NCBI GenBank assembly: GCA_947450115.1
Contig: CANFUE010000002.1
Span: forward strand, 48,697 to 112,696
DNA from: Acidimicrobiaceae bacterium
GTDB lineage: Bacteria; Actinomycetota; Acidimicrobiia; Acidimicrobiales; Ilumatobacteraceae
Length of the DNA stretch: 64,000 bases
Direction: 5' to 3'
Part shown: one piece after another, positions 16,217 to 24,455 of the stretch
Layout: each line of letters begins with the position of its first letter
Position numbering within the stretch: the first letter of the stretch is position 1
The notes under the pieces: model-generated
What the model was told of the DNA's origin: nothing
The model's database searches: none
What the model saw: the letters and a program-made list of their open reading frames with translations, nothing else
Translations under genes and position numbers: made by a program

Positions 16217-16420
16217 ATGACTTCACCTTCGCCTTCCATCATCTGCGTTGACTGTGGAGGCCCAGCCCACCTCATTACCCCTCCTCGCGAAGACGATGAG
16301 TGGCTTGTAGGTGATGTCGTTGCCTATAGATGTCGCGATTGCCTCGATCGGTGGGACCTTGTGCTCACCGCCGAAGACTTGGGCATAGAAGAAGATCTGG
16401 CCGACCAACCCGACGTTTAG
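16217..16420 (+). CDS. small four-cysteine zinc-ribbon protein
   Basis: A 67-residue protein with CVDCGG at residues 10-15 and YRCRDCLDRWD near residues 37-47, a likely zinc ribbon (C-x2-C, about 25 residues, C-x2-C). The rest is acidic. The ATG at 16217 is chosen because the frame upstream is the reverse complement of rsmD. It is read in the opposite direction to its neighbours, inserted between rsmD and recG, and its stop overlaps recG's stop by 4 bases. I know of similar small proteins in Acidimicrobiia at this place, but no function. Could be a nucleic-acid-binding accessory; this is a guess. Confidence 0.7.
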   Translation: MTSPSPSIICVDCGGPAHLITPPREDDEWLVGDVVAYRCRDCLDRWDLVLTAEDLGIEEDLADQPDV

Positions 16421-18603
16421 CTGCGCGCGAGAAACTCTTCTTCAGAGGCGGTCAGCAATATCCGCAACTCATCGGCCAACGCGCTGTGTTTTTCTAACGT
16501 GAGGTCTTGCGTGATGATGGCAATTGCTGTTGCTCGAGCGTGTTCAATAAGTTCTCTGTCACTGCGCAACGAGGCAAGACGCAGATCGCTTGTTCCGCGC
16601 TGATGTGAATCCATGAGAGTGCCCTCTCCGCGCAGTTCCAAGTCGATCTCTGCAAGCAAAAAACCATCGGTTGTTTGCACTAAAGCTTCAACCCGCGGGC
16701 CGGGTTCGTGAATGAGTTCACCCGACTCTGGAGGTTTCGTGACCAACCAACACCTTGATGCGATTTTTCCGCGACCAACGCGACCCCGTAACTGGTGCAA
16801 CTGAGCAATACCAAAGCGGTCGGCGTCGAGTACCACCATCATGGTGGCGTTAGGAACATCAACCCCCACTTCAATAACAGTGGTTGCCACCAGCACATCG
16901 GTTTCTCCACGACGGAAAGTTTCCATTGCGGTTTCTTTGTCCTGAGACGACATTCGCCCGTGCAGCAAACCCAACCGCAGGCCTTTCAACTCTCCGAAAC
17001 CCAATTTTTGGAAAGTGTCTTCTGCGGCGGCCGCCTCAATTTTTTCACTTTCGTCAATGAGCGGACACACCACAAACGCCTGTTGGCCGAGTTTGACGGC
17101 AGCACGAACTTCAGCCCACAGGTCTGCTTCACTTTGTTCTCCACTTGCCCACATCGTTTCAATTGGCGTGCGACCAGGCGGCAACTCGTCGAGCACGCTC
17201 ACATCGAGGTCGCCGTACACCGTCATTGCAGCAGTACGCGGAATCGGAGTAGCGGTCATCACCAACACATCGGGAACAATGGGTAGGCCTTGCGGGTTCA
17301 GCATTGACTTGTCTCGCAGCGCAGCACGCTGCTCAACACCAAAGCGATGTTGCTCGTCAATGACGACGACACCAAGTTTGTTGAACTTCACTGCGTCTTG
17401 AATGAGCGCATGAGTTCCAATAACGATGTCGACTGTTCCCTCTTCAAGGCCTTGCAAAACATCTCGGCGCTGTTCACCAGTGATGCGGTTCGTCAGCATT
17501 TCCACCCGCAACGGGCGGCTACCAAAGAGATTTTCTGCGTCGATCACCACAATCTCTTCTAAAAGTTTACGAACACCACTCGCATGCTGCTCGGTGAGCA
17601 CCTCGGTGGGCGCCATGAGTGCACCTTGGTAGCCGCCTTCAACAGCCTGCAGCAATGCAGCAACCGCCACTACTGTTTTGCCGCTTCCCACGTCGCCTTG
17701 CAACAAGCGATGCATCGGATGCCCAGCAACAAGATCTTGTGAAATTTCCGCAATTGCACGTTGCTGTGCCGAGGTGAGCGGGAATGGCAATGCACTAATG
17801 AATTGCTGCACCATTTTCCCTGACGCGGAATGACTAATGCCCAGTGCTTCACGCTCGAGTTGGTGTTTTCTCCCTACCAACACCAACTGCACACGCAGTA
17901 ATTCATCAAAGGCCAAGCGCCGACGTGCTGCCTCTTTCGTATCCATGGTGTCGGGCATATGGATATTGCGCAAAGCCTCATGACGCGACATCAAATTCAA
18001 TTGAGCAACAACAGTTGCCGGCAATGGGTCAAGAATGCCGCGTGCTTCACATCGCGAGAGTGCATTTTCTACCCAGCCCGCAAACTCCCAAGTTTTAATT
18101 CCATGTTCTTCGCTTTGTGGGTATATCGGAACAATGCGCCCCGTGCGGTCACCAATAAGGTCGACCACAGGATTTGTCATTTGCAACGAACCGCGATACT
18201 CATCGGCTTTACCAAAGACAGAAATGGTGAGACCTTCACGCAATTGCTTTTCGCGGTACGGCTGGTTAAAAAACGTCAGAGTTAATCTGCTTGAGCCATC
18301 ACCCACTACAGCAGTAACCAGCGAACGACGGTTCTTTGTCATGCGCTTATTTACACTGCGCACTTCAACAAGAACCATTGCCTCTACACCGGGTTGTAAA
18401 TCTTTTAAACGGCATTCGTGTGTGCGGTCTACCCAACGCCGTGGATACGCCATGAGCAAATCGAGAATGCTGTCGATGCCGCGCTTGTGCAGGTCTGCGG
18501 TTCGCTTTTCACCCACACCACGAAGTTCTTCAACTTTGCGTTGGTGCAGATCTCGAAAAGTAATTGGCCCGTTTGCTATTTGAGCATCAGCACTTGTTGC
18601 CAC
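16417..18603 (-). CDS. recG: ATP-dependent DNA helicase RecG
   Basis: A 728-residue branch-migration helicase for stalled forks and Holliday junctions. An N-terminal wedge/OB region (about residues 50-150, containing DLLMAYPRRWVDR) precedes the helicase core: Walker A LLQGDVGSGKTVVA, motif Ia PTEVLTEQHA, the DEQHRFG box (DExH), TATPIPRTAAM, and in the second half VVCPLIDESEKIEAA, LLHGRMSSQDKE, VATTVIEVGVDVPNATMMV and LHQLRGRVGRG. All motifs look intact. It lies 6 bases downstream of the DAK2-domain gene and upstream of rsmD/coaD, the standard actinobacterial order. Confidence 0.97.
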   Translation of the reverse strand: MATSADAQIANGPITFRDLHQRKVEELRGVGEKRTADLHKRGIDSILDLLMAYPRRWVDRTHECRLKDLQPGVEAMVLVEVRSVNKRMTKNRRSLVTAVVGDGSSRLTLTFFNQPYREKQLREGLTISVFGKADEYRGSLQMTNPVVDLIGDRTGRIVPIYPQSEEHGIKTWEFAGWVENALSRCEARGILDPLPATVVAQLNLMSRHEALRNIHMPDTMDTKEAARRRLAFDELLRVQLVLVGRKHQLEREALGISHSASGKMVQQFISALPFPLTSAQQRAIAEISQDLVAGHPMHRLLQGDVGSGKTVVAVAALLQAVEGGYQGALMAPTEVLTEQHASGVRKLLEEIVVIDAENLFGSRPLRVEMLTNRITGEQRRDVLQGLEEGTVDIVIGTHALIQDAVKFNKLGVVVIDEQHRFGVEQRAALRDKSMLNPQGLPIVPDVLVMTATPIPRTAAMTVYGDLDVSVLDELPPGRTPIETMWASGEQSEADLWAEVRAAVKLGQQAFVVCPLIDESEKIEAAAAEDTFQKLGFGELKGLRLGLLHGRMSSQDKETAMETFRRGETDVLVATTVIEVGVDVPNATMMVVLDADRFGIAQLHQLRGRVGRGKIASRCWLVTKPPESGELIHEPGPRVEALVQTTDGFLLAEIDLELRGEGTLMDSHQRGTSDLRLASLRSDRELIEHARATAIAIITQDLTLEKHSALADELRILLTASEEEFLARS

Positions 18604-18608
18604 AATAT

Positions 18609-20279
18609 TTATTCAACACCAAACAAGTAGGGGTACAGAGGCTGTCCGCCACGATGCACTTCCACTTCAACATTGCCAAAGTTTTCGCCAAGCCACGAGC
18701 GCAACTCTTCGGTCATCGCCGCAGTTGCGTCGGTACCTTCCAAAATGGTGACAATTTCCCGGTCAGAGGTGATGAGAATTTCCAAAAGATGAGTTGCTGC
18801 CGCACGCCATGTGCCACCAATGGAAACAATGCCATCGCCACGCACAATGCCAATCCAGTCACCAGTAGTAATGGCACCAGCATCGCTGTCGGTATCGCGC
18901 ACTGCTTGAGTAATTTCCCCCGTTGCAACGCTATTTGCTGCTGCGGTCATTTCTCGAGCATTGTGCTCGGCAGAAGACTCTGGGTCGTACACCACAAGAC
19001 ACGCAAGAGCTTCGGGCATTGAGCACGTGGGTACAACGCGAATATCTTTTGTGGTGAGTTCAGCTACTTGGCGCGCCACAGGAATGATGTTTTTATTGTT
19101 GGGCAAAAGAATGACTTGTTGCGCGTTCATCCGTTCAACAGCATCAAGCAATTCAGCAGTTGACGGGTTGAGTGTTTGGCCACCGGAAATGACGCCATGC
19201 ACACCGAGCTGCCCAAAGAGTTCAGCAATTCCTTCACCGCTAGCAACAGCAACTACCGCACACGTAACTGGCGGCAATGAAGGCGTTGTATGTGCTGAAG
19301 CATGGACCCCAGTTCCCCGCACATGCTCATCGCGCTTTGCGTGCTCTTCTGCTACTTCTTCAAAGAGATCTGTCACACGAATAGCGCGAGGCCGCCCGCC
19401 CAAAGCAAGCGGCGCTTCAATTGCGGCACCAATGTCGTTGGTATGAACATGGCAGTTGTACAAGCCATCGCCACCCACCACCACAATGGAGTCACCAATT
19501 TCTCCCCAGGCATTTTTAAAATCTTTCGCGAAAGCATCGTCGAGGTCGAGCAGGAACATCACCTCGTAACGCAATTCACTCACATCTACTTCACCGCTTT
19601 TTACCTCATGGGTAATGGCATCTAAATCGGGGCCGGCGTCCTCGCTTGGCTCTGGAAGTGCTTCGCCATCGATGACATGCATTGCCGAGTCGAGCAGCAA
19701 TAAGAACCCAGCGCCACCGGCATCAACAACGCCAGCTTGTTTCAGCACCGGCAACTGCTCGGGCGTATTGGCCAAGGCAGTGCGGCCAGCTGCTCGCGCA
19801 CTATGCAGCACCGCACGCAAGTTGCCACCGCCATCGGCAGCAATGACTGCCGCATCGGCAGATTCACGCACCACAGTAAGAATGGTTCCTTCAATAGGTT
19901 TCAACACCGCGTCGTATGCGGCAACAGAAGCCGCCTTCAATGCTTCAGCGAGTTTTGCTCCGGTTACTTCTGTCACTGTTGAAAAAGTTCCGGCAATGCC
20001 GCGCAAAATTTGTGACAAAATGACGCCGCTGTTTCCACGCGCACCCATGAGCGAGCCGTGGCTGATTGCTTGGCATGTAGACGCAAAGGTGTCGGACGCC
20101 CCATCGAGCTCTGCGACCACGGCATCGAGTGTGCGCGACATGTTGGTACCGGTGTCACCGTCGGGAACGGGGTACACATTGAGTCGGTTGATCCCCGCGG
20201 CATGTGCCTTCATCGTGTCTCGGAAGGTGACAACGGTCTGGCGGAAATGGTCGGCTGACAGCCGATCGAGTGTGGGCAC
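18609..20279 (-). CDS. DAK2-domain (FakA/YloV-like) kinase
   Basis: A 556-residue YloV/FakA-type protein. The N-terminal DhaL domain shows NVYPVPDGDTGTNM with the Mg/ATP-binding aspartates, and MGARGNSGVILSQILRG. A middle domain follows (DAGGAGFLLLLDSA at about 190-205), and a C-terminal DegV-related/EDD region (GVISGGQTLNPSTAELLDAVERM, VILLPNNKNI). In Firmicutes FakA phosphorylates fatty acids delivered by FakB (DegV) proteins; no fakB is visible here, so the substrate is inferred. The start is GTG 20279, with TACTCT 7 bases upstream. It is first in the recG-rsmD group and divergent from rpmB, as in many bacteria. Confidence 0.9.
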   Translation of the reverse strand: MPTLDRLSADHFRQTVVTFRDTMKAHAAGINRLNVYPVPDGDTGTNMSRTLDAVVAELDGASDTFASTCQAISHGSLMGARGNSGVILSQILRGIAGTFSTVTEVTGAKLAEALKAASVAAYDAVLKPIEGTILTVVRESADAAVIAADGGGNLRAVLHSARAAGRTALANTPEQLPVLKQAGVVDAGGAGFLLLLDSAMHVIDGEALPEPSEDAGPDLDAITHEVKSGEVDVSELRYEVMFLLDLDDAFAKDFKNAWGEIGDSIVVVGGDGLYNCHVHTNDIGAAIEAPLALGGRPRAIRVTDLFEEVAEEHAKRDEHVRGTGVHASAHTTPSLPPVTCAVVAVASGEGIAELFGQLGVHGVISGGQTLNPSTAELLDAVERMNAQQVILLPNNKNIIPVARQVAELTTKDIRVVPTCSMPEALACLVVYDPESSAEHNAREMTAAANSVATGEITQAVRDTDSDAGAITTGDWIGIVRGDGIVSIGGTWRAAATHLLEILITSDREIVTILEGTDATAAMTEELRSWLGENFGNVEVEVHRGGQPLYPYLFGVE

Positions 20280-20286
20280 GTCGCTA

Positions 20287-20292
20287 AGAGTA
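20287..20292 (-). promoter_or_regulatory. putative -10 (TACTCT) of the DAK2-recG transcript
   Basis: Minus-strand TACTCT, 7 bases before the GTG at 20279, with no Shine-Dalgarno. The divergent rpmB promoter lies in the same 93-base gap. Confidence 0.4.
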
Positions 20293-20334
20293 ACGATTTC
20301 GGGCGAGGTGTGCCTATTTAGCGCAATTCCCTAG

Positions 20335-20364
20335 TTGGGGTCTAGGAAATCTTGCTGTTAGAGT
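20335..20364 (+). promoter_or_regulatory. putative promoter of rpmB
   Basis: TTGGGG (20335-20340), an 18-base spacer and TAGAGT (20359-20364), ending 8 bases before the rpmB ATG. Transcription would start at or next to the ATG, giving a leaderless message. No Shine-Dalgarno is present. Confidence 0.45.
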
Positions 20365-20372
20365 CAACCCCT

Positions 20373-20567
20373 ATGTCGTCAAGGTGTGAAGTTTGCGGAA
20401 AAGGTCCATCGTGGGGCATGTCAGTGTCGCACTCTCACGTGCGTACCAAGCGTCGTTGGAATCCAAACATCCAACGCATCCGTGCCGTTATTTCTGGCAC
20501 CACCCGTCGCATCAACGTTTGCACCGGCTGCATCAAGTCGGGCAAGGTCGTTAAGGCCGGTCAATAG
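20373..20567 (+). CDS. rpmB: 50S ribosomal protein L28 (zinc-binding form)
   Basis: A 64-residue L28. It reads SSRCEVCGKGPSWGMSVSHSH, then TKRRWNPNIQRIRA, and CTGCIKSGKV near the end. The CxxC pairs (CEVC and CTGC) mark the zinc-binding C+ type. The ATG at 20373 is the family start; an upstream ATG at 20352 adds unconserved residues and overlaps the putative promoter. It is followed after 4 bases by a cold-shock-like gene, and divergent from the DAK2 gene. Confidence 0.96.
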   Translation: MSSRCEVCGKGPSWGMSVSHSHVRTKRRWNPNIQRIRAVISGTTRRINVCTGCIKSGKVVKAGQ

Positions 20568-20571
20568 ACCA

Positions 20572-20793
20572 ATGCAAGGGATCGTCAAAGCGTACGACCC
20601 AGGCTCCGGCGACGGAGTCATCATGTGCGATACCGACCTCGCCGACTACACCCTTGCGCCCAATGCGCTTGAGGGTTCCCTCTTTCGGATGTTGCGTCAA
20701 GGCCAACGAGTGGTATTCACCCTCGACGAGAACGGACGTGCCACACGTCTCAGCCTCGGCTCAGAATCTGACATGGCAACTCCTGGGTCGTAA
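20572..20793 (+). CDS. small cold-shock-domain-like protein
   Basis: A 73-residue protein that follows the outline of a cold-shock domain: GIVKAYDPGSGDGVIMCD in place of the usual GTVKWFNxxKGFGFI strand pair, an LEGSLFRMLRQGQRVVFTLD segment matching the 'G..V.F.' strand, and RATRLSL at the end. The aromatic RNP1 and RNP2 residues of canonical Csp proteins are absent, so nucleic-acid binding may be altered. It starts 4 bases after rpmB, implying co-expression with the ribosomal protein. It could be an OB-fold ribosome-associated or RNA-binding factor; the family assignment is by pattern only. Confidence 0.65.
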   Translation: MQGIVKAYDPGSGDGVIMCDTDLADYTLAPNALEGSLFRMLRQGQRVVFTLDENGRATRLSLGSESDMATPGS

Positions 20794-20802
20794 CATTTCT
20801 CT

Positions 20803-20831
20803 TTGACGTCACTTGTGCGTCAGAATATGTC
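20803..20831 (+). promoter_or_regulatory. putative pckG promoter with overlapping inverted repeat
   Basis: TTGACG (20803-20808), 17-base spacer, TATGTC (20826-20831), about 60 bases before the pckG start codon. The -35 overlaps the palindrome TGACGTCA (20804-20811) and an inverted repeat TGACG-N9-CGTCA (20804-20822), a candidate operator between the two hexamers. Confidence 0.5.
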
Positions 20832-20890
20832 ATCCCCCAATTCACTCGATGCCGGCGCGCCGACATTCGCTTCACACAGGAGTGCCCACT

Positions 20891-22681
20891 ATGAGCGCCA
20901 ACACAAATAACGCCAAGTTAAAAACATGGGTAGATGAATGGGCTGCAATTTTGCAACCTAAAGACATCTACTGGTGCGATGGATCCGCCGACGAGTACAA
21001 CCGTTTGTGTCAATCACTTGTTGATGCCGGAACTTTCACCAAACTCGATGAAGCAAAGCGTCCCAATAGTTACTGGGCGCACTCTGATCCAGGCGACGTT
21101 GCTCGCGTAGAAGATCGCACCTTTATTTGTTCAGCTAATGAATCTGATGCAGGCCCCAGCAACAACTGGCGCCAACCAGAAGTGATGCGTGGCGAAATGA
21201 AAACTCTTTATGCCGGGGCAATGAAAGGACGCACCATGTACGTGGTGCCTTTCTCTATGGGCCCGCTTGGTTCACCTATTGCTCACATCGGTGTTCAACT
21301 CACCGACTCTGCATATGTTGCGGTGAGCATGCGCATCATGACCCGCATGGGTCAAGGCGCACTCGATGTATTGGGCAATAGCCAATGGGTTCCTTGTGTG
21401 CATTCTGTAGGCGCACCACTTGCTCCTGGCCAGGCCGATTCTTCATGGCCATGCAACCCCGACAACAAGTACATCGTTCACTTTCCCGAGACACGCGAAA
21501 TTTGGAGCTTCGGTTCCGGATACGGCGGCAACGCACTCCTCGGCAAGAAGTGTTTCGCATTGCGCATTGCCTCTGTTATGGCACGTGATGATGGTTGGCT
21601 CGCCGAGCACATGCTCATTTTGAAACTCACTAACCCGAAGGGTGTCGCCAAGTACATCGCAGCCGCATTCCCTTCGGCTTGCGGCAAAACAAACCTCGCC
21701 ATGCTTGTTCCGACCATTCCAGGTTGGAAGGCCGAAACTATTGGTGACGACATTTGCTGGATGAAGTTTGGCGAGGATGGTCGCTTGTATGCCATTAACC
21801 CTGAAGCTGGTTTCTTTGGTGTTGCACCAGGAACTGGCTACGACACCAACGCCAACGCAATGGAAACTTTGTGGGGAAACTCGTTGTTCACCAACACCGC
21901 GCTCACCCCAGATGGCGATGTGTGGTGGGAAGGCATGAGCGATACCGCTCCTGCACGTGCCACCGACTGGAAGGGCAATGCCTGGACTCCAGAAACAGAA
22001 ACTCCTGCAGCACACCCCAATGCACGCTTCACGGCACCGGCCGAACAGTGCCCATCAATTGCCGCTGAGTGGGAAGACCCGAAGGGCGTACCCATCTCGG
22101 CAATTCTCTTTGGTGGTCGCCGTCGCACCACGGTTCCACTCGTTACTCAGGCATTCAACTGGGAGCACGGCGTGTTCCTCGGATCCATCATGGCTTCCGA
22201 GACCACAGCAGCTCAGGCTGGCGCAGTGGGCAACTTACGATTCGACCCCATGGCGATGCTCCCCTTTTGCGGCTACAACATGGCCGATTACTTTGGCCAC
22301 TGGTTGAAGCTGGGCAGCACAGCAAAGCCAGAGAACCTGCCACAGATCTTCTTTGTGAACTGGTTCCGTCGCGATACCGATGGCCGCTTCTTGTGGCCGG
22401 GCTACGGCGAAAACAGCCGCGTGTTGAAGTGGGTCTTTGAACGTGTTGAGGGAACTGCCGGCGCAGTTCCTACTCCTATTGGCAACTTGCCAGTGGTGAG
22501 CGACCTCGATACCTCGGGTTTGAAAGTAGATGCCGACGACATGAGCACCTTGTTGTCGGTCGACACTTCTGGCTGGCTCGAAGCAGTTCCACAGATTCGT
22601 GAGCACTACGCAACCTTCGGTGCGAAGTTGCCCAAGCAATTATCTGCTGCTCTCGACACGCTCGAAAAGGCACTCGCCTAA
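20891..22681 (+). CDS. pckG: phosphoenolpyruvate carboxykinase (GTP)
   Basis: A 596-residue GTP-dependent PEPCK that interconverts oxaloacetate and phosphoenolpyruvate, the entry to gluconeogenesis from TCA intermediates. Visible are [10 protein letters not shown], the substrate site [13 protein letters not shown], the Mn/kinase segment [10 protein letters not shown], the P-loop [13 protein letters not shown], the metal-binding [15 protein letters not shown], and the GTP-site [21 protein letters not shown]. The ATG at 20891 has an AGGAG Shine-Dalgarno 8 bases upstream. It stands alone behind its own promoter with an operator-like repeat, unlike the leaderless genes nearby. The gene ends 20 bases before a convergent gene. 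Confidence 0.97.
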   Translation: MSANTNNAKLKTWVDEWAAILQPKDIYWCDGSADEYNRLCQSLVDAGTFTKLDEAKRPNSYWAHSDPGDVARVEDRTFICSANESDAGPSNNWRQPEVMRGEMKTLYAGAMKGRTMYVVPFSMGPLGSPIAHIGVQLTDSAYVAVSMRIMTRMGQGALDVLGNSQWVPCVHSVGAPLAPGQADSSWPCNPDNKYIVHFPETREIWSFGSGYGGNALLGKKCFALRIASVMARDDGWLAEHMLILKLTNPKGVAKYIAAAFPSACGKTNLAMLVPTIPGWKAETIGDDICWMKFGEDGRLYAINPEAGFFGVAPGTGYDTNANAMETLWGNSLFTNTALTPDGDVWWEGMSDTAPARATDWKGNAWTPETETPAAHPNARFTAPAEQCPSIAAEWEDPKGVPISAILFGGRRRTTVPLVTQAFNWEHGVFLGSIMASETTAAQAGAVGNLRFDPMAMLPFCGYNMADYFGHWLKLGSTAKPENLPQIFFVNWFRRDTDGRFLWPGYGENSRVLKWVFERVEGTAGAVPTPIGNLPVVSDLDTSGLKVDADDMSTLLSVDTSGWLEAVPQIREHYATFGAKLPKQLSAALDTLEKALA

Positions 22682-22700
22682 ATACTCAAGGGTTCTTTTT

Positions 22701-23069
22701 TTAGCCAACGAGCATGGCGCGGATGCCGAGTCCCATGAGGAACAGACTTCCGCCGCCGTAGAGCAAATACAACTTGCCTTTGAGTTGATTGCGATATGAG
22801 TAGATGATGGCTATTGCCATGATGGCGACGAATCCATAAAACGCATGGAACTTTGGAAACTCCAGCTTGTAATGGTTCACGAGAGCTACGCCCATAGCCA
22901 CCTGAATAAACACTGCGACTTCTACAAAGGTAATAAACCACCACAAAGCACGCGTGCGCAAGTTTTCAATGCGATGGGCCCCTAAAGACCACACGCCTGC
23001 AAGACCATTGCCAATAATGACGCACCATGCCCAGTTGGCGTGAATGTCTTTTAAGAGCAATGCGAGCAC
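22701..23069 (-). CDS. small four-helix membrane protein of unknown function
   Basis: A 122-residue integral membrane protein with four hydrophobic helices (about residues 12-30, 42-65, 75-92 and 102-120) joined by short loops. Sequences such as NWAWCVIIGNGLAGVWSLGAH and FHAFYGFVAIMAIAIIYSYR are typical of a conserved actinobacterial membrane protein with no assigned function. The start is GTG 23069, with TAGATT 6 bases upstream and no Shine-Dalgarno. It is convergent with pckG. No catalytic motif is seen. Confidence 0.75.
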   Translation of the reverse strand: MLALLLKDIHANWAWCVIIGNGLAGVWSLGAHRIENLRTRALWWFITFVEVAVFIQVAMGVALVNHYKLEFPKFHAFYGFVAIMAIAIIYSYRNQLKGKLYLLYGGGSLFLMGLGIRAMLVG

Positions 23070-23075
23070 TCTTGA

Positions 23076-23081
23076 AATCTA
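23076..23081 (-). promoter_or_regulatory. putative -10 (TAGATT), leaderless type
   Basis: Minus-strand TAGATT, 6 bases before the GTG at 23069; no Shine-Dalgarno. Confidence 0.4.
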
Positions 23082-23091
23082 TCTGATTTCG

Positions 23092-23658
23092 TCAGCGAAT
23101 GAGGGTGTCGGCTTCGCGACCCATCTCTTCAATGGTGAAGGAGCCTTCATGCACAAGCACCGAAGTAACTGAACAGTTATCGAGGCTTTTCACCACGAGT
23201 CGATCATCAGAGAGAGCCTCGCCAATCACAACGTTGATGGCGATGAAGTGGCTAAAGATCACCGCGTCGTGTGGCATTGCTGCCAGAGTGCCTAAAAGGT
23301 CGTGGCGATACTGCGTATATACATCACCGTCGCTGATACCCAACTGCGTCCAAGTTCCTGCCATTGCAACACGCAGCCAGTCGACGCGCTCTTCGAGAAC
23401 GATGCCCACAGGTGAAGGAATCTCTGCCACACGAGGTTCAATGGTTGGCGCGGTTTTCCACAATGCACTGAGCGGGCCAGCAGTTTCTTGGCACCTGCGC
23501 AACGGGCTTGAATACACAGGTAGCGGACCCAACCCCACTAAGTGTTGCGCAACTTCTACTGATTGTTCTTTACCCAAATCGTCGAGCACCGGGTCGCGGT
23601 CGACATTCCAACCTGCGGCTGCCCTTCCGTGACGCACTAAGTACAAACGTACGCTCAC
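23092..23658 (-). CDS. histidine phosphatase family protein
   Basis: A 188-residue phosphoglycerate-mutase-like phosphatase. The catalytic motif LYLVRHGRAAAGW is at the N-terminus, the second phosphate-pocket Arg lies in VYSSPLRRCQETA, and the second catalytic His is in AVIFSHFIAINVVIGEAL. The start is taken as GTG 23658, which overlaps the stop of the deacetylase gene by 4 bases (GTGA) and gives a normal N-terminus; ATG 23670 is the alternative. The coupling to the LmbE-like gene suggests a shared pathway, but the substrate cannot be read from the sequence. Confidence 0.9.
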   Translation of the reverse strand: MSVRLYLVRHGRAAAGWNVDRDPVLDDLGKEQSVEVAQHLVGLGPLPVYSSPLRRCQETAGPLSALWKTAPTIEPRVAEIPSPVGIVLEERVDWLRVAMAGTWTQLGISDGDVYTQYRHDLLGTLAAMPHDAVIFSHFIAINVVIGEALSDDRLVVKSLDNCSVTSVLVHEGSFTIEEMGREADTLIR

Positions 23659-24452
23659 GAAAAGATCCATTCTTGTTTTGGCTCGGCAGCAACACCACGC
23701 TTCAAAAACCACTCGGTTCCAAATGCCATCGCAAAAACCTCCGGCGGCATTTTCGATACAAAACTGCTGTCGGTGATTTGGCTTGCATGCTTGAAGAGCG
23801 ACTCACGCTTTTGCTCTAAGTAGCTACTCACATCAATCCGATGCGTTAATTCATTTTCTGGCATTCCCATGGGGTTGCCATCGTCGGCTGGGCCGTCGAC
23901 ATCGAAATCATCGCCCTCTGCCACTTCACCTGAACCGCGTGCCATTTCTTGTAAGCGGCGAAACGAATCGCGATTCATCGTTGCTTCATATACTTCGCTC
24001 ACACCAGCAAGCTCGGCTGCGCGATATCCCACTTTATGCACCGATATGTGATCGGGGTGGCCGTAGTTGCCATGCCAGTCGTACGTAGTGAGCACAGTTG
24101 CACCATATTTTTTCAAAATGGCTGCGAGCTTTTCAGCTGCCTCTTCCACTGGCGCATTCATAAATGCACGCTCGTCACTATTTTGAGGCCAGCCGGTCAT
24201 TCCACTGTCGTGGTAGCCGAGCCACTCCAAGTGTTGAATACCAAGAACCGCACACGATTCTTGCGTTTCACGACGCCGTACTGCTGCGAGCGCTTCTGCA
24301 TCTGCAACTCCGTCGGGACGCTCGCCGTGTTCTCCACCAGTGGCAACAACGAGCACCACAGTGTGGCCTTCGTTAACAGCACGGGCGAGTGTTCCGCCTG
24401 AAGAAATACTTTCGTCGTCGGGGTGAGCATGGAATGCAACAAGGACTCCCAC
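23655..24452 (-). CDS. LmbE/PIG-L family N-deacetylase
   Basis: A 265-residue zinc-dependent deacetylase of the LmbE/PIG-L family. The metal site is AHPDDE (residues 9-14) with a third ligand in the GHPDHISVH segment. ATGGEHGERPDG and LGYHDSGMTGW are typical of the MshB/Mca group, which act on N-acetylglucosaminyl-inositol or its thiol conjugates in mycothiol metabolism. A role in mycothiol-type detoxification is plausible but is inference, because the substrate of single family members cannot be told from the motif. It starts with GTG 24452, 3 bases after the racemase-like gene. Confidence 0.88.
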   Translation of the reverse strand: MGVLVAFHAHPDDESISSGGTLARAVNEGHTVVLVVATGGEHGERPDGVADAEALAAVRRRETQESCAVLGIQHLEWLGYHDSGMTGWPQNSDERAFMNAPVEEAAEKLAAILKKYGATVLTTYDWHGNYGHPDHISVHKVGYRAAELAGVSEVYEATMNRDSFRRLQEMARGSGEVAEGDDFDVDGPADDGNPMGMPENELTHRIDVSSYLEQKRESLFKHASQITDSSFVSKMPPEVFAMAFGTEWFLKRGVAAEPKQEWIFS

Positions 24453-24455
24453 GCC

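Noticed and set aside
19615..20334. Plus-strand frame antisense to the DAK2 gene, running into the rpmB promoter
   Set aside because: Ser/Ala/Pro-rich with no motif; the DhaL and C-terminal blocks on the minus strand are clear.
22672..22700. T-run after pckG with a 4-base AGGC/GCCT hairpin, considered as a terminator
   Set aside because: The stem is too short and lies about 15 bases before the T-run, so the geometry is wrong for a rho-independent terminator.
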